Below the pieces are notes generated by a model. It saw only the letters and a program-made list of their open reading frames with translations. It searched no databases and had not been told where the DNA came from. DNA of 64,000 nucleotides from Leptobrachium leishanense (taxonomy: Eukaryota > Chordata > Amphibia > Anura > Megophryidae): contig CM019069.1 of the NCBI GenBank assembly GCA_009667805.1, forward strand, positions 49,868,153 through 49,932,152, read 5' to 3'. Both the position numbers and the translations under genes were made by a program. Positions 23,265 through 33,381 of this stretch are shown piece by piece (position 1 is the stretch's first letter; each line of letters starts with the position of its first letter).

Positions 23265-24420
23265 TCGATATTGCCCCAGCCAGCTCACCTGGATATTGCC
23301 CCAGCCAGCTCACACATGGATATTGCCCCAGCTCACACATGGATTTGCCCCAGCTCACACATGGATTTGCCCCAGCTCACACATGGATTTCCCCAGCTCA
23401 CACACGGATTTGCCCCAGCTCACACACGGATATTGCCCCAGCTCACACACGGATATTGCCCCAGCTCACACACGGATATTGCCCCAGCTCACACACGGAT
23501 TTTGCCCCAGCTCACACACGGATTTTGCCCCAGCTCACACACGGATATTGCCCCAGCTCATGGAGATACTGCCCCAGCTCATGGATATACTGCCCCAGCT
23601 CATGGATATACTGCCCCAGCACATGGATACTGCCCCAGCTCATGGATATTGCCCCAGCTCATGGATATACTGCCCCAGCACATGGATACTGCCCCAGCTC
23701 ATGGATATACTGCCCCAGCTCATGGATATACTGCCCCAGCTCATGGATATACTGCCCCAGCTCATGGATATACTGCCCCAGCACATGGATATACTGCCCC
23801 AGCACATGGATATACTGCCCCAGCTCATGGATATATTGCCCCAGCTCATGGATATATTGCCCCAGCTCATGGATATATTGCCCCAGCTCATGGATATACT
23901 GCCCCAGCTCATGGATATACTGCCCCAGCTCGTGGATATATTGCCCCAGCTCATGGAGATATTGCCCCAGCTCATGGATATACTGCCCCAGCACATGGAT
24001 ATACTGCCCCAGCTCATGGATATACTGCCCCAGCTCATGGATATATTGCCCCAGCTCATGGATATACTGCCCCAGCTCATGGATATACTGCCCCAGCTCA
24101 TGGATATACTGCCCCAGCTCATGGATATATTGCCCCAGCTCATGGATATATTGCCCCAGCTCATGGATATACTGCCCCAGCTCATGGATATACTGCCCCA
24201 GCTCGTGGATATACTGCCCCAGCTCGTGGATATATTGCCCCAGCTCGTGGATATATTGCCCCAGCTCGTGGATATATTGCCCCAGCTCGTGGATATACTG
24301 CCCCCCAAGCTCTCATGGATATATGCCCCAGCTCGTGGATATATGCCCCCCAAGCTCTCATGGATATATGCCCCAGCTTGTGGATATACTGCCCCCCAAG
24401 CTCTCATGGATATGCCCCAG
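23265..24420. repeat. 21-bp minisatellite, about 50 units
   Basis: The unit is near gccccagctcatggatatact. Left units are variants with cacacatggattt or cacacacggatatt. The centre is highly homogeneous, and the right end shows gctcgtgg and ccccccaagctctcatgg variants. Because the unit length is a multiple of three and lacks stops, all three plus frames and one minus frame stay open for hundreds of codons. These are not genes. Confidence 0.95.
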
Positions 24421-24442
24421 CTCAGACCCCAGACCAGACATG

Positions 24443-24725
24443 GGGCGGCTGTTTGAATGCTCTATCGGCATTCGGACAGCCGCCCCTGGAACTTCGTCTC
24501 TGGCATACTTAGCTGCCTGAGCAGTGCAGGGAAAGTTTCCTCGCTTCCGCTCATTGAAGGACCCAAGCCGCGATCACGTGGGAGTCCCACGTGACCGCGG
24601 CTTGGGTCCTTCAAAGAGTGGAAGCGAGGAAACTTTCCCTGCACCGCTCAGGCAGGTAAGTATGCCGGAGACGGAGCTCCAGGGGCGGCTGTCCGAATGC
24701 CGATAGAGCATTCGAACAGCCGCCC
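24443..24725. repeat. 283-bp near-perfect palindrome
   Basis: The left arm begins gggcggctgtttgaatgctc and the right arm ends gagcattcgaacagccgccc. The centre is at about 24584 (acgtgggagtcccacgt). Arms of about 140 bp include gggaaagtttcctcgcttcc and its inverse. It can form one long hairpin. The left arm holds a short deletion or substitution near 24505. Confidence 0.93.
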
Positions 24726-24843
24726 AAGCCCGGGCCTCAACTTTTAGGGGCGCAAATTTATTTAGAAATTATGCGCCCCTAAGAAAACTGCGCCCGGGGC
24801 CACGGCCCCCCCAGCCCCCCCATGCTACGCCACTGCTCTAGTA

Positions 24844-25286
24844 CCTTAGCTGCAGTTTACGGCCCAGTGCATGTAGAGAGCCTGGCTAGCACTCCCAGAA
24901 ATAAGCCGTAGCTGTAGACCTGTAGACCTTGGCACAGCAGGCAGAAGATTCCTGGCACCCCAAATCATGAGTCATGACTTCAAGCTTGGTCAGAATAGAA
25001 CTGACTGTTTATTACACAGGCACTGAGATACACAGGCAAGAACAACCCTCTTCATGCTTACACCCAACAGATAACATCACAGATACAGTCAACCACCAAC
25101 ATCATTAGCATACAATCAAGCAGATAGCTGCAAAGGACCTTCGAACAATGGAGAATGGGATTTCCTAGGAGGAGAAGGAAGGAGGGAAAAGAAGGGTAAA
25201 CAAAAGAAATTTCTTCTAGAGAGAACTTACACAATAGAGAGAGCAGGAACTAATACAGAGATCTACACTATACAGGGAAGGGTTAT
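24844..25286. other. Spacer between two hAT elements
   Basis: No exon or repeat recognised. Purine-rich at 25150-25230. Confidence 0.4.
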
Positions 25287-26471
25287 CAGGGGTCTCAAAG
25301 TACCGGCCCGCGGGCCATTTGTGGCCCGCGGACCAGTTACAAACGGCCCGCAGAATACAAGGATCAGCAAGGTGTCCGTGAGGGACCCTTGCACAGTCTG
25401 CATCAGACAGGGGCTGATGGAGACAGAGAGAGAGAGACAGGGGCTGATGGAGAGAGAGAGAGAGAGACAGGGGCTGATGGAGACAGAGAGAGAGAGAGAG
25501 AGAGAGACAGGGGCTGATGGAGACAGAGAGAGAGAGACGGGCTGATGGAGACAGAGAGAGAGACAGGGGCTGATGGAGACAGAGAGAGAGATGGAGACAG
25601 AGAGAGAGAGACAGGGGCTGATGGAGACAGAGAGAGACAGGGGCTGATGGAGACAGAGAGAGAGAGACAGGGGCTGATGGAGACAGAGAGAGAGAGACAG
25701 GGGCTGATGGAGACAGAGAGAGAGAGACAGGGGCTGATGGAGACAGAGATAGAAACGGGCTGATGGACACAGAGAGTGAGAGACAGGGGCTGATAAACAG
25801 AGAGAGTGAGAGACAGGGTCTGGTGAGAGTGAGAGACAGGGTCTGGAGAGCGAGAGAGAGACAGGGTCTGGAGAGCGAGAGAGAGACAGGGACTGGAGAG
25901 CGAGAGAGAGACAGGGACTGGAGAGCGAGAGAGAGACAGGGACTGGAGAGCGAGAGAGAGACAGGGACTGGAGAGCGAGAGAGAGACAGGGACTGGAGAG
26001 CGAGAGAGAGACAGGGACTGGAGAGCGAGAGAGAGACAGGGACTGGAGAGCGAGAGAGAGACAGGGACTGGAGAGTGAGAGAGAGACAGGGACTGGAGAC
26101 AGAGAGATAGAGACAGGGACTGGAGACAGAGAGTGACAGGGACTGATGGAGACACACGGACTGAAGGATGGACACAGAAAGTGCCAGATGGACAGAGGGA
26201 GAGACACAGAAGGACGGAGGGACAGAAGGACTGAGGGAGAGAAAAAGAAAAGGTCTGTTACAGAATAAAATAAAAACACCTTAAAAAAGAATTAAAAAAA
26301 AATTCAACAGAAAAATACAAGATGTTCAGAAATAAAAACACTAAGCTGTAAAAGAAAACAGTTTAATAAAAAAATTAATAAAATAAAAAAGTTTCAAATT
26401 TTGCATGCGGCCCCCGTGGAATATGAAAACTTGTCCAGTGGCCCTCATGTAATTTGAGTTTGAGACCCCTG
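25287..26471. mobile_element. hAT-type element with purine minisatellite
   Basis: The ends are CAGGGGTCTCAAAGT and ATTTGAGTTTGAGACCCCTG, an inverted repeat. Possible 8-bp flanks agggttat (25279-25286) and ggttagat (26472-26479) match only partly. The left subterminal region reads ggcccgcgggccatttgtgg, a pattern common in CAGGGGTCTCAAAC-type hAT MITEs. The interior is a GA-rich minisatellite. Confidence 0.8.
25408..26155. repeat. Two-phase GA-rich minisatellite
   Basis: The left half repeats gggctgatggagacagagag with variable GA runs. The right half repeats a 26-bp unit, gagacagggactggagagcg plus agaga, about ten times with almost no divergence. The purine-only plus strand could form triplex DNA. 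Minus-strand frames of more than 300 codons made of Ser/Leu/Pro/Cys are satellite artefacts. Confidence 0.93.
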
Positions 26472-26479
26472 GGTTAGAT

Positions 26480-26750
26480 AATTGAGGGAATGTACGTAAA
26501 ATACACAACAAGAGACTATACAATAAATACACAAGGGAATAACACACAGACATCAGAAATCTTTAGTTAACTGGCAGATTTATAAAACAGTGAAAACCAA
26601 ATATATTTAAAAAGGTACACCAGTTCCCCCAATACTCTCCTTCACGGGCCATAGTCTCTGGGCAGGAGGCTAGCGCACAGATCCCTCCATGTCGCACAGT
26701 GACAACGTGTTCTGTCACAGTGACTTTAAAAAATTTTGTTTTGGGACAAA
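26480..26750. other. Spacer, nothing seen
   Basis: No recognised feature between the hAT element and the LTR. Confidence 0.4.
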
Positions 26751-26754
26751 CTAA

Positions 26755-27798
26755 TGTAGCACTGTGTTTAAAATCTTACTGTGGCAGTACCTATTTTTGG
26801 CCACCGGAGGGAGACAAGCGCGATCAGAGACACTGAACATTGGGACTACATTTCCCGGTGTGCTTTGCAAACAGACAGGAAGTGGGTGGGACACAGACGC
26901 TGTACATCCTGAGCCTCGTGGAGAATGCGCCAGAGCGCGCCAGGGAGTGCATGAGAGAGGACGCAGTGCTGCAGAGCGGAACCGTAACTAGGCCGGAGCG
27001 CAAGTGTGGCCTATCAGGATTCGAGTTGGGTCATCCTGCCTTGCCAGAAGGAGCCTTACCCACTGACCATCATCACCCCAGTGTTTGTCCAGACAAGCTG
27101 AGGACCCCGAGTGAGGAGTACCGCGAGTCCATTGGATGGGAGAGCAGGCGGTAGCTGGATAAGTCCGGACCGGAGCACAGAGAGCCTGATTATCGATCCA
27201 ATAGCCGGTGTCCCAACGCGGAGACAAGCTGAGAGACGTCCTGGGTCAGCGGAGCCTTGGTGATCAACGGATGGGTGAGAGGCCTCCAAAGCCGGTTTTA
27301 CAAAAGCTCAAGCAAGCACGCTGTTGTTTATTTCTGAAACCCACAGGGCCCCAACTTGACTAGTCGAAGACATCGCTTAAAAGATTCACTGGCCAGTTGA
27401 ATAGTACCCGGGTACCATAACACACACATACACTCACAGTTCGGGACTTAACCTGTTCGGGACTCACTCCCTAAGATCCGAAAAAGGGGAAAAGATTTGC
27501 ATCTTATTTTGTTTTCCGCTGCGCGTTTCTCGTAATTACGAAGCATTGTATTTTCTGCTCGGTCGCGTATTTTTCCAGAAATACGAAGTTTCGCATTTCT
27601 TTTTCCCGCTGCGCGTTTACCGCAATACGAAATACTGTAAATATATCTACGAACACCGTGTCTTATTATATGCCTTTTACTTCAGTAAACTATATAATTT
27701 ATAAAATCCACAACGGTGCTGGAGTATATTTATTCCCTAGTGCGGGGAGACTGACCCGTGGTTCATTTTCAGTGGCTCCTCCGGGAGTGAGCGCTACA
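26755..27798 (+). mobile_element. Solo LTR, Ty3/gypsy-like, 1044 bp
   Basis: It starts TGTAGCACTG and ends GAGTGAGCGCTACA, giving the TG...CA termini and a 6-bp inverted TGTAGC/GCTACA. CTAA flanks it on both sides (26751-26754 and 27799-27802). It is homologous along its length to the minus-strand LTR at 43479-44660, sharing gagggagaca, acaggaagtgggtgg and the 3' segment aaatccacaac(g/a)gtgctgg. No internal region adjoins it, so it arose by LTR-LTR recombination. The short open frame at 26840-27154 is not a known protein. Confidence 0.85.
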
Positions 27799-27840
27799 CT
27801 AAAAAAAAGGATTTTTTTAAAAACTGAAAAACAGTTGCTC

Positions 27841-27912
27841 TCTGCTCTCAAATCAAAGGAAGGGGCAAAATCTGTTGCCTTAGTTGAGCTAGTGCAGTGG
27901 CATTGTTTCTTG
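27841..27912. repeat. Fragment of the CAGGGCCGG hAT family
   Basis: The string aatctgttgccttagttgag and neighbours match 39670-39725 inside the hAT element at 39549-40361. It may be the left piece of the element continued at 28676. Confidence 0.5.
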
Positions 27913-28675
27913 ATAGTCCTGGTTGCTACGAACAGACTATATGGTAGAGATTACAAATTATACTTAAGAAAATAGATTCTCAATTGACTGGGTCAGTTTA
28001 AAACCGCACTTTATTAGAATGGCAGGGCTATTGCCCAATAAAAAGCCAAAAAACTCCGTCAGACACCCCAGTCCTCGGTATATGTATATATAATAATGCG
28101 GAGCACTAGGCATTCACTAGATAAGGCATAGGTAAACACGATAGGTTCAACTCCTTATTGTATATCCAGGGTTCTGGTGTTACTGATTACTAAAGAGTAA
28201 GTACCAGTATTCAGGGCGCTTCCCCCACACTCTTAGGAGGGGTATGGAAAAGAACACCATGCATGTCTCGTCTTCACAGATAGGAGACAGGCTTGCAAAT
28301 AAGGTGCGAACCAGTATAAACACAATGTTACTAGTGCTTAGGCTTAATACAAAAGGATACAGTCTAGCAGGTATAAAGTAGAAAACGTGAGTTAGAATTC
28401 GCAATTCCCAATATTAATAGCTAGAGTGCTTCTAATAATTAACCAGAGGATGTAATAAGATAATGCTTGTGTCCGTTCATTGTCAATCAAGGAAAAATTT
28501 GATATTCATAGTGCAGGGAACAATGAATTATTAAATGACACAGAACGTATTCCCACCCCTGGTGGTCCATGATACTTGTATATTTTAGGGTTACCCCCTT
28601 ATGCTAGACGTACAGTTTGACGCAGAATATTTAAATTTGTATTCGGTGGGAATGTCACAATAATTTTTTCCAGTG
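27913..28675. other. Unassigned segment between two hAT fragments
   Basis: About 760 bp with no recognised exon. Its position between two collinear pieces of one hAT family suggests an insertion, but I could not define target duplications. Confidence 0.35.
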
Positions 28676-29500
28676 ACATTTTTTTATATGTATAAACATA
28701 TATTGCCTTTGTCATAGAACAGAGAAAAAAAAAATCAGCATTTTCATTTCTTAAATTTTTTATTTTTACACACTACATGGTCATGTTTGGTATCATTGTA
28801 AAGATCAGACTTTGACCTTTCCAATGACACCTTACTTGACCTTGTGTGGTGTACAATTCAGGGATGTGGGGTACCAAAGTCCTCCTGTCTCTCCTCACTG
28901 CTGTGCCACAGTCTAGTTGTCAATAAAACAATGCGTCGCATCATCAGCTCCACACTTGCTGGCAGTGTCGGAAATGAGAAGGTAAGTTAGTGCAGCATCA
29001 CTGATCACTTTATGATTGTAAACTGAATAATAGTGCTGCGTTAAAATAAAGAAATTATATATATTTTTTGTTAGTTTATTTTTAAATAAATCTAACCTGA
29101 TTATGTTTGATATCACTGGAAAGACCATACTCTGACCTTTCCAATGATACCTCATATGTCCCTCTAGCCCTTAGGGTTCCAGAGAAACAGTGGTTTAAAT
29201 TATTGTAAAATAATAAAAAAAAAAAACCAGGGTTATTCAGAGTGCGGTGAAAAGCAGGAGAATGACTGGAGAATGGAAAATTCTAGGTCAAAATAGCCGA
29301 TTTGGAAAGTGAGATGAATGGGAGAATTTTTCTGGTTTGTCCATTTTGACCTAGAATTTTGCATTCTCCAGTCATTCTCTTGCTTTTCACCGTTCTCTGA
29401 ATAACCCGGAACAACTTTATTTTGTACAGAGCAAGGCACCCCCTTGTGGCAGGCACCTGTAGGCACATGCTTACTTTGCCTAGTTATAAATCCGGCCCTG
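28676..29500. mobile_element. Partial non-autonomous hAT element
   Basis: It matches 39725-40361 in order: atatgtataaacatatattg, acatggtcatgtttggtatc, ttccaatgatacctcatatg and the terminal ataaatccggccctg at 29486-29500. The left end is missing or displaced. A 182-bp palindromic MITE is inserted at 29228-29409. Confidence 0.65.
29228..29409. mobile_element. 182-bp palindromic MITE (CAGGGTTATTCAGAG ends)
   Basis: The left arm cagggttattcagagtgcgg and right arm cgttctctgaataacccgg are inverse. Inner inverse blocks include ggagaatgactggagaatgg and ccagtcattctc, and ctaggtcaaaatag with ccattttgacctag. It is an uninterrupted copy of the element split at 63556-63982. Confidence 0.8.
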
Positions 29501-29656
29501 GTGGTGGATGATCACAGGCTCCTCTCTATGGAAAGAAAAATCTGTTCACAACATCCAGACAAGTGCAGGACACTCTCCATGAGGTGGGCGTATGATTGTC
29601 AAAGTCTACAATCAAGAGAGGACCAAATATATACATCATATTTGGCCAGAAAAATA

Positions 29657-30160
29657 CACTGCCTGGCCAAAAAAAGTCACTCACCACCTGGATTTAGCTA
29701 ACCGAATAGGTGTGAGCCTTCCATTGGATAATTACTGCAGTGATTAATATATTTCCACTGCAAAAAACTGAGGTCAGGTTTTTCCATCAATGGGTTTTTT
29801 CTTCCCTGATGGCACAGCGGGCATATTCCAAGATGGCAATGCCAGGATTCATTGGGTTCAAATTGTGCGAGAGTGGTTCAGGAAGCATGAGACATCATTT
29901 TCACACATGGATTGGCCACCATACAGTCCAGACCTTAACCTCACTGAGAAATCTTTGTGCTGGAGAAGACTTTATGCAACGCCGAGACTCTCTCATCATC
30001 AATACAAGATCTTGGCAAAAAATTAATGTGAATGGAAATAAATGTTGTGACATTGCATGAGCTTTTCGAAACGATGCCACAGCGAATGGGTGCCGTAATC
30101 ACAGCAAAATGCGGTCCAGCGAAAGAGTATAGTGTGTGACTGTTTTTTGGCCAGGCAGTG
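29657..30160 (+). mobile_element. Internally deleted Tc1-like element, 504 bp
   Basis: TA duplications (29655-29656, 30161-30162) flank perfect inverse ends, CACTGCCTGGCCAAAAAAAG on the left and the same read on the minus strand at 30160. Only the C-terminal part of a transposase remains, so this is a deletion derivative that could be moved only in trans. Confidence 0.85.
29808..29960 (+). pseudogene. Tc1-like transposase fragment
   Basis: The frame reads [20 protein letters not shown] and [16 protein letters not shown]. In intact relatives this region follows the second catalytic Asp (DN-A-IH) and contains the catalytic Glu in NP-E. The N-terminal DNA-binding region and first Asp are deleted and the NPIE motif reads NLTE. 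Not functional. Confidence 0.75.
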
Positions 30161-30162
30161 TA

Positions 30163-31150
30163 CAATGATTTCTGTAGAATAATCCATAAATTTAAGAAAA
30201 AATGTTAAGGAGCCCGTCACTGCCTGACCTCATGGTTTTGTCGAGTCTCGTTTAAAATGGTAAAAGAACTCATACCTCTATTTATGGTAGAAACAGTCTC
30301 TTTATATAAACACAAACGCTAGAATTCGAAGAGGAAAGCTCACATACATTCCTGCAGGGCTGGTAAAAATGAAAGACGCATAAAAAGGAAGGATGATTTC
30401 CAGTAAACCTATAACCGTTTGGCAGACTTTCAGAGCTATGTCACCCCAGCAAACAGGAGGCTGGTTCCGTTTAGTGATGCACCAAGTATTCATTTCTAAA
30501 AATAAAAAATTAACTTCTATATTAAACAGGGATTGAAGTTTTAAATTTGCAGCTGAACGGAAGGGGACTTCTGATGACTACAAGAATAGAGAACTTATGA
30601 TGATCGCCATTGACAAACAGTCAGTTCTGAGCATGAAATAAATGCCAGCCGGCTTTGTCACTAGCTGGGTATGTGAGCAACATCTCAGCCGGGAAGTCCC
30701 AAAGATACTCTTTCCAAGTACAGTTTGAACATGAAGTTGTTTCAATTGATGAAGAATAGACAAGAAAAGAACTTGTGAGGAAGGAATTGTTTTACTTCAT
30801 AGACACAAAGAAGCCAAGCAAAAAGCACTCAAATATGACAAACTATATTTTCTGTATTTAACAATGGGTTATTCATGGATATATAAATATATATGTCTGT
30901 CATATGATAATGATGAAGGTGATGTTTTTTCTCTAGTACTACACATAAAGAGCAGATAGTCAACTATATTGATATTTTCTATATTTTTACATTCAATTTA
31001 AATTGAAGGATCTGAAAATAGTTCAGGAGACAACAGATCTAGTAAATCTACTCCACTGCACAAATATAGTCTCAACATACATATCACATCATTTGCAGCA
31101 TAGTAGCAATTGATATTACAAAGTTACATCTCCTATTACACATAGATTAT
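30163..31150. other. Intronic DNA, apparently single copy
   Basis: No exon or repeat end recognised. Short open frames only. Confidence 0.4.
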
Positions 31151-31221
31151 AAACTCAGTGGCATCACAAAGGGGGTGCGGCGGGTATGGACCGCATCTGC
31201 TGGACACCATCTAGGCAGTGA

Positions 31222-31382
31222 CACCACCAGAGCCTCGACCACGCCCACCGGTCATCAGAGCCTCGAGCGGGCCGACCGGCCCCCAGAGCCTCGAGCGGGC
31301 CGACCGGCTGCCAGAGCCTCGAGCGGGCCGACCGGCCGCCAGAGCCTCGAGCGGGCCAACCGGTCGCCAGAGCCTCGAGCAA
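31222..31382. repeat. GC-rich minisatellite, about 27-bp unit
   Basis: About six units near agagcctcgagcgggccgac plus cggccgcc. It lies just inside a sequence starting cagtggcatcacaaaggggg (31157), which resembles a hAT terminus, but the opposite end was not found. Confidence 0.75.
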
Positions 31383-31577
31383 CATTAAAATCTCCATTGA
31401 TTAAATTGAGGTATGTTGGTGCAGCTGAGCCCCTTGTTCCTGGGCTTGGTGGGTAATCCAAAATGGCGGTTGGCCAGCACCATCTGATGATGTCAGAGGG
31501 CTTGCCGAGCCACGTAATATCTGCCACTCTCCCCGGTGGTTCTCCAATGTACAGGCCACACACTGGAGGAAGAGTTA

Positions 31578-31998
31578 GGCCGGCGTCAGACGAAAGCAGT
31601 GATCACGTTCAAGTTGGTGCACAGTTTAACGTCCATCGTAGCATAGAATCATGAGCAATAGAGACCCACACACAAAGTACGTGCGGACCGAACTGCGCAC
31701 ACACAAAGTACGTGGCAAACGGATGCAAGTTAGGCAAGAACTTAAAACCGCTAGGACGGGCGCGCAGAGTGCGCCACGTCCGCGTAGCGTTCTGTATGCG
31801 TGATGACACGAAGTCAGATGGACCGCATTTGTGACGTCCAGCACCTTGACGCACAAAATGGCTTTTCATATCATGTACCAATTTTTATCATTTTCATATT
31901 AATTTTATTTCCCACAATTCCCATTTTTTTCTACGTCCGCTAAAAAAAACGGTGTGGTTTCTACAGTATCTTCCATCAGAATGTCTGTCCGTTCATGG
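31578..31998. mobile_element. Harbinger-type MITE (family B), right end missing
   Basis: TTA precedes ggccggcgtcagacgaaagc. The interior matches 59622-60068 (gagacccacacacaaagtac, cgccacgtccgcgtagcg). The sequence switches to another repeat at about 31998, so the right inverted repeat is lost. Confidence 0.6.
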
Positions 31999-32960
31999 CC
32001 TTTCTAATGATACCAAACATGACCAGGTTTGGTGTAAAAATAATTTAAAAAAATATATATTTAAAAATATTTTTTTTTGTCTGGGGGGGGGGTTTAGTTA
32101 AATAGGACCTAGGCTGTCCTCTAAAAACAATGAGCATAAAACGGTCAGAATGAGCTCAGCGCACATAGGTGAACTGGCTCAGCAGTTAAGGGGTTAAAGC
32201 GCAAAAACATGTAAAAATTGGGTATTTCTATCCCCGGGACAATATTTTGAAACTATTTAGCCGGGTCTTTTTTGGTGGTTGTAGATTTTGGGGATTAAAT
32301 TATCAAAAAGTGTAATTACCATTTTTTCATAATTATTTTATAGTAAATTATACAATATGATGGAAATAATGGTATTTTTAGAAAGTCCATTTAATGGCGG
32401 GAAAAACGGTGTATAATATGTGTGGGTTGCATAAACAAGTAAGAGGAAAATTAGAGCTAAACTCTAAGGCTAGGGTCAGACGAAAGCATTTTTCCCCGCG
32501 AACGTGAAAAAGTGCGTCCGAACGCATTGACGTATTTTTTCACGGAATGCGCAAAAACGGTCAGACGACGCGCATTTTCGGGCGTGATTTTGTACGGATT
32601 CTCATTAAAACTCTTTTTGCGTCTGGACGTTATGTAGGCTGGACATTAGCAGCGTCTGACATCTCCTAATCACGTAAACACGCCGCTATGCCGCAGCTGC
32701 GCACTCAGTACGTCAGTACTAGTGGTTCAGCGTTCTCAGAAAAATGCGTTCAAATTCCACTTGCGTTGCACGGCCGGACTTTTGTGCGGCCGTACATCGT
32801 ATATTGGCCGTCATTGCCCGTCATCTGCTGCTAGTGCGGCCGTAATTATGTGCGCCAGAACGCACGTTAAAAGTGCGTTGGTCTGACCCCAGCCTTACAA
32901 CGCAGAAACGTAAAAACAGCAGCGGGCACTAAAGGACGGATTTGTGCAAAACCGCCTGGT
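31999..32960. repeat. Diverged third copy of the duplicated repeat, split by a MITE
   Basis: The order matches 33382-34135: aatgataccaaacatgacca, ctcagcgcac, cagttaaggggttaa, aaattgggtatttcta, then cagaaacgtaaaaacagcag. A Harbinger MITE interrupts it at 32468-32894, and the uninterrupted copies at 33382 and 34428 provide an empty site. Confidence 0.65.
32468..32894. mobile_element. Harbinger-type MITE (family C), 427 bp
   Basis: The ends are GGCTAGGGTCAGACGAAAGC and GTTGGTCTGACCCCAGCC. TAA lies left and TTA right. It is almost identical in length and sequence to 37301-37727 (roughly ten differences by eye), so this subfamily was active fairly recently. Confidence 0.8.
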
Positions 32961-33381
32961 CACTAAAGGGTTAAATGCAAAATATACTTTTTTTTATTCT
33001 CTGTTCTAAGGCATTATGGTGGCATTATGTGCTTTTACTTACAAAGCAAACAATGCCGCTGCACTCATCTCATTTCGCAGGGCCCAAATATGGGAGCGAT
33101 TGTGCAAGGTGTTATTACGCATTGGTCCATCTAAAACAAAAGGTGCCGCACCGCTGCGAGTAGAGCGAGGGCACTTTGGACCCCTGTATGTCTATTCTTT
33201 ACACCCCACAAAGTCATCTTAGGTGTCATTGGACAGGTCAGATTCAAAATTCTTTTCATATGGTGCAAAAGTGTGAACTTTCAGTGACACATAAAATATG
33301 ACAACCTTTGATAATACAGACTATCATAATGATATTTTAAAGTGCACCTGTCATGTGTAACACATTCATGGCCTGATCATT

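Larger units (their letters stand above)
23189..24835. mobile_element. hAT-type element with 21-bp minisatellite and long palindrome
   Basis: The ends are CAGTGGCGTAGCGTGGG and CCATGCTACGCCACTG. A perfect 8-bp duplication, ctctagta, lies at 23181-23188 and 24836-24843. These are hAT hallmarks. Inside are a 1.15-kb minisatellite and a 283-bp palindrome, with no transposase. Confidence 0.92.

Noticed and set aside
23265..24420. CRISPR-like array
   Set aside because: Units are contiguous 21-bp tandem repeats without unique spacers, in a vertebrate genome, within transposon ends.
23201..24520. Open frames of 407-439 codons with a 7-residue repeat
   Set aside because: They lie entirely on a 21-bp minisatellite inside a hAT element and are open in several frames and both strands. 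No gene signal.
25216..26279. Minus-strand open frames of 250-338 codons rich in Ser/Leu/Pro
   Set aside because: They are translations of a GA-rich satellite in all minus frames.
26840..27154. Protein-coding gene in the GC-rich part of the solo LTR
   Set aside because: The frame lies within an LTR, has no homology, and the related LTR at 43479-44660 does not preserve it.
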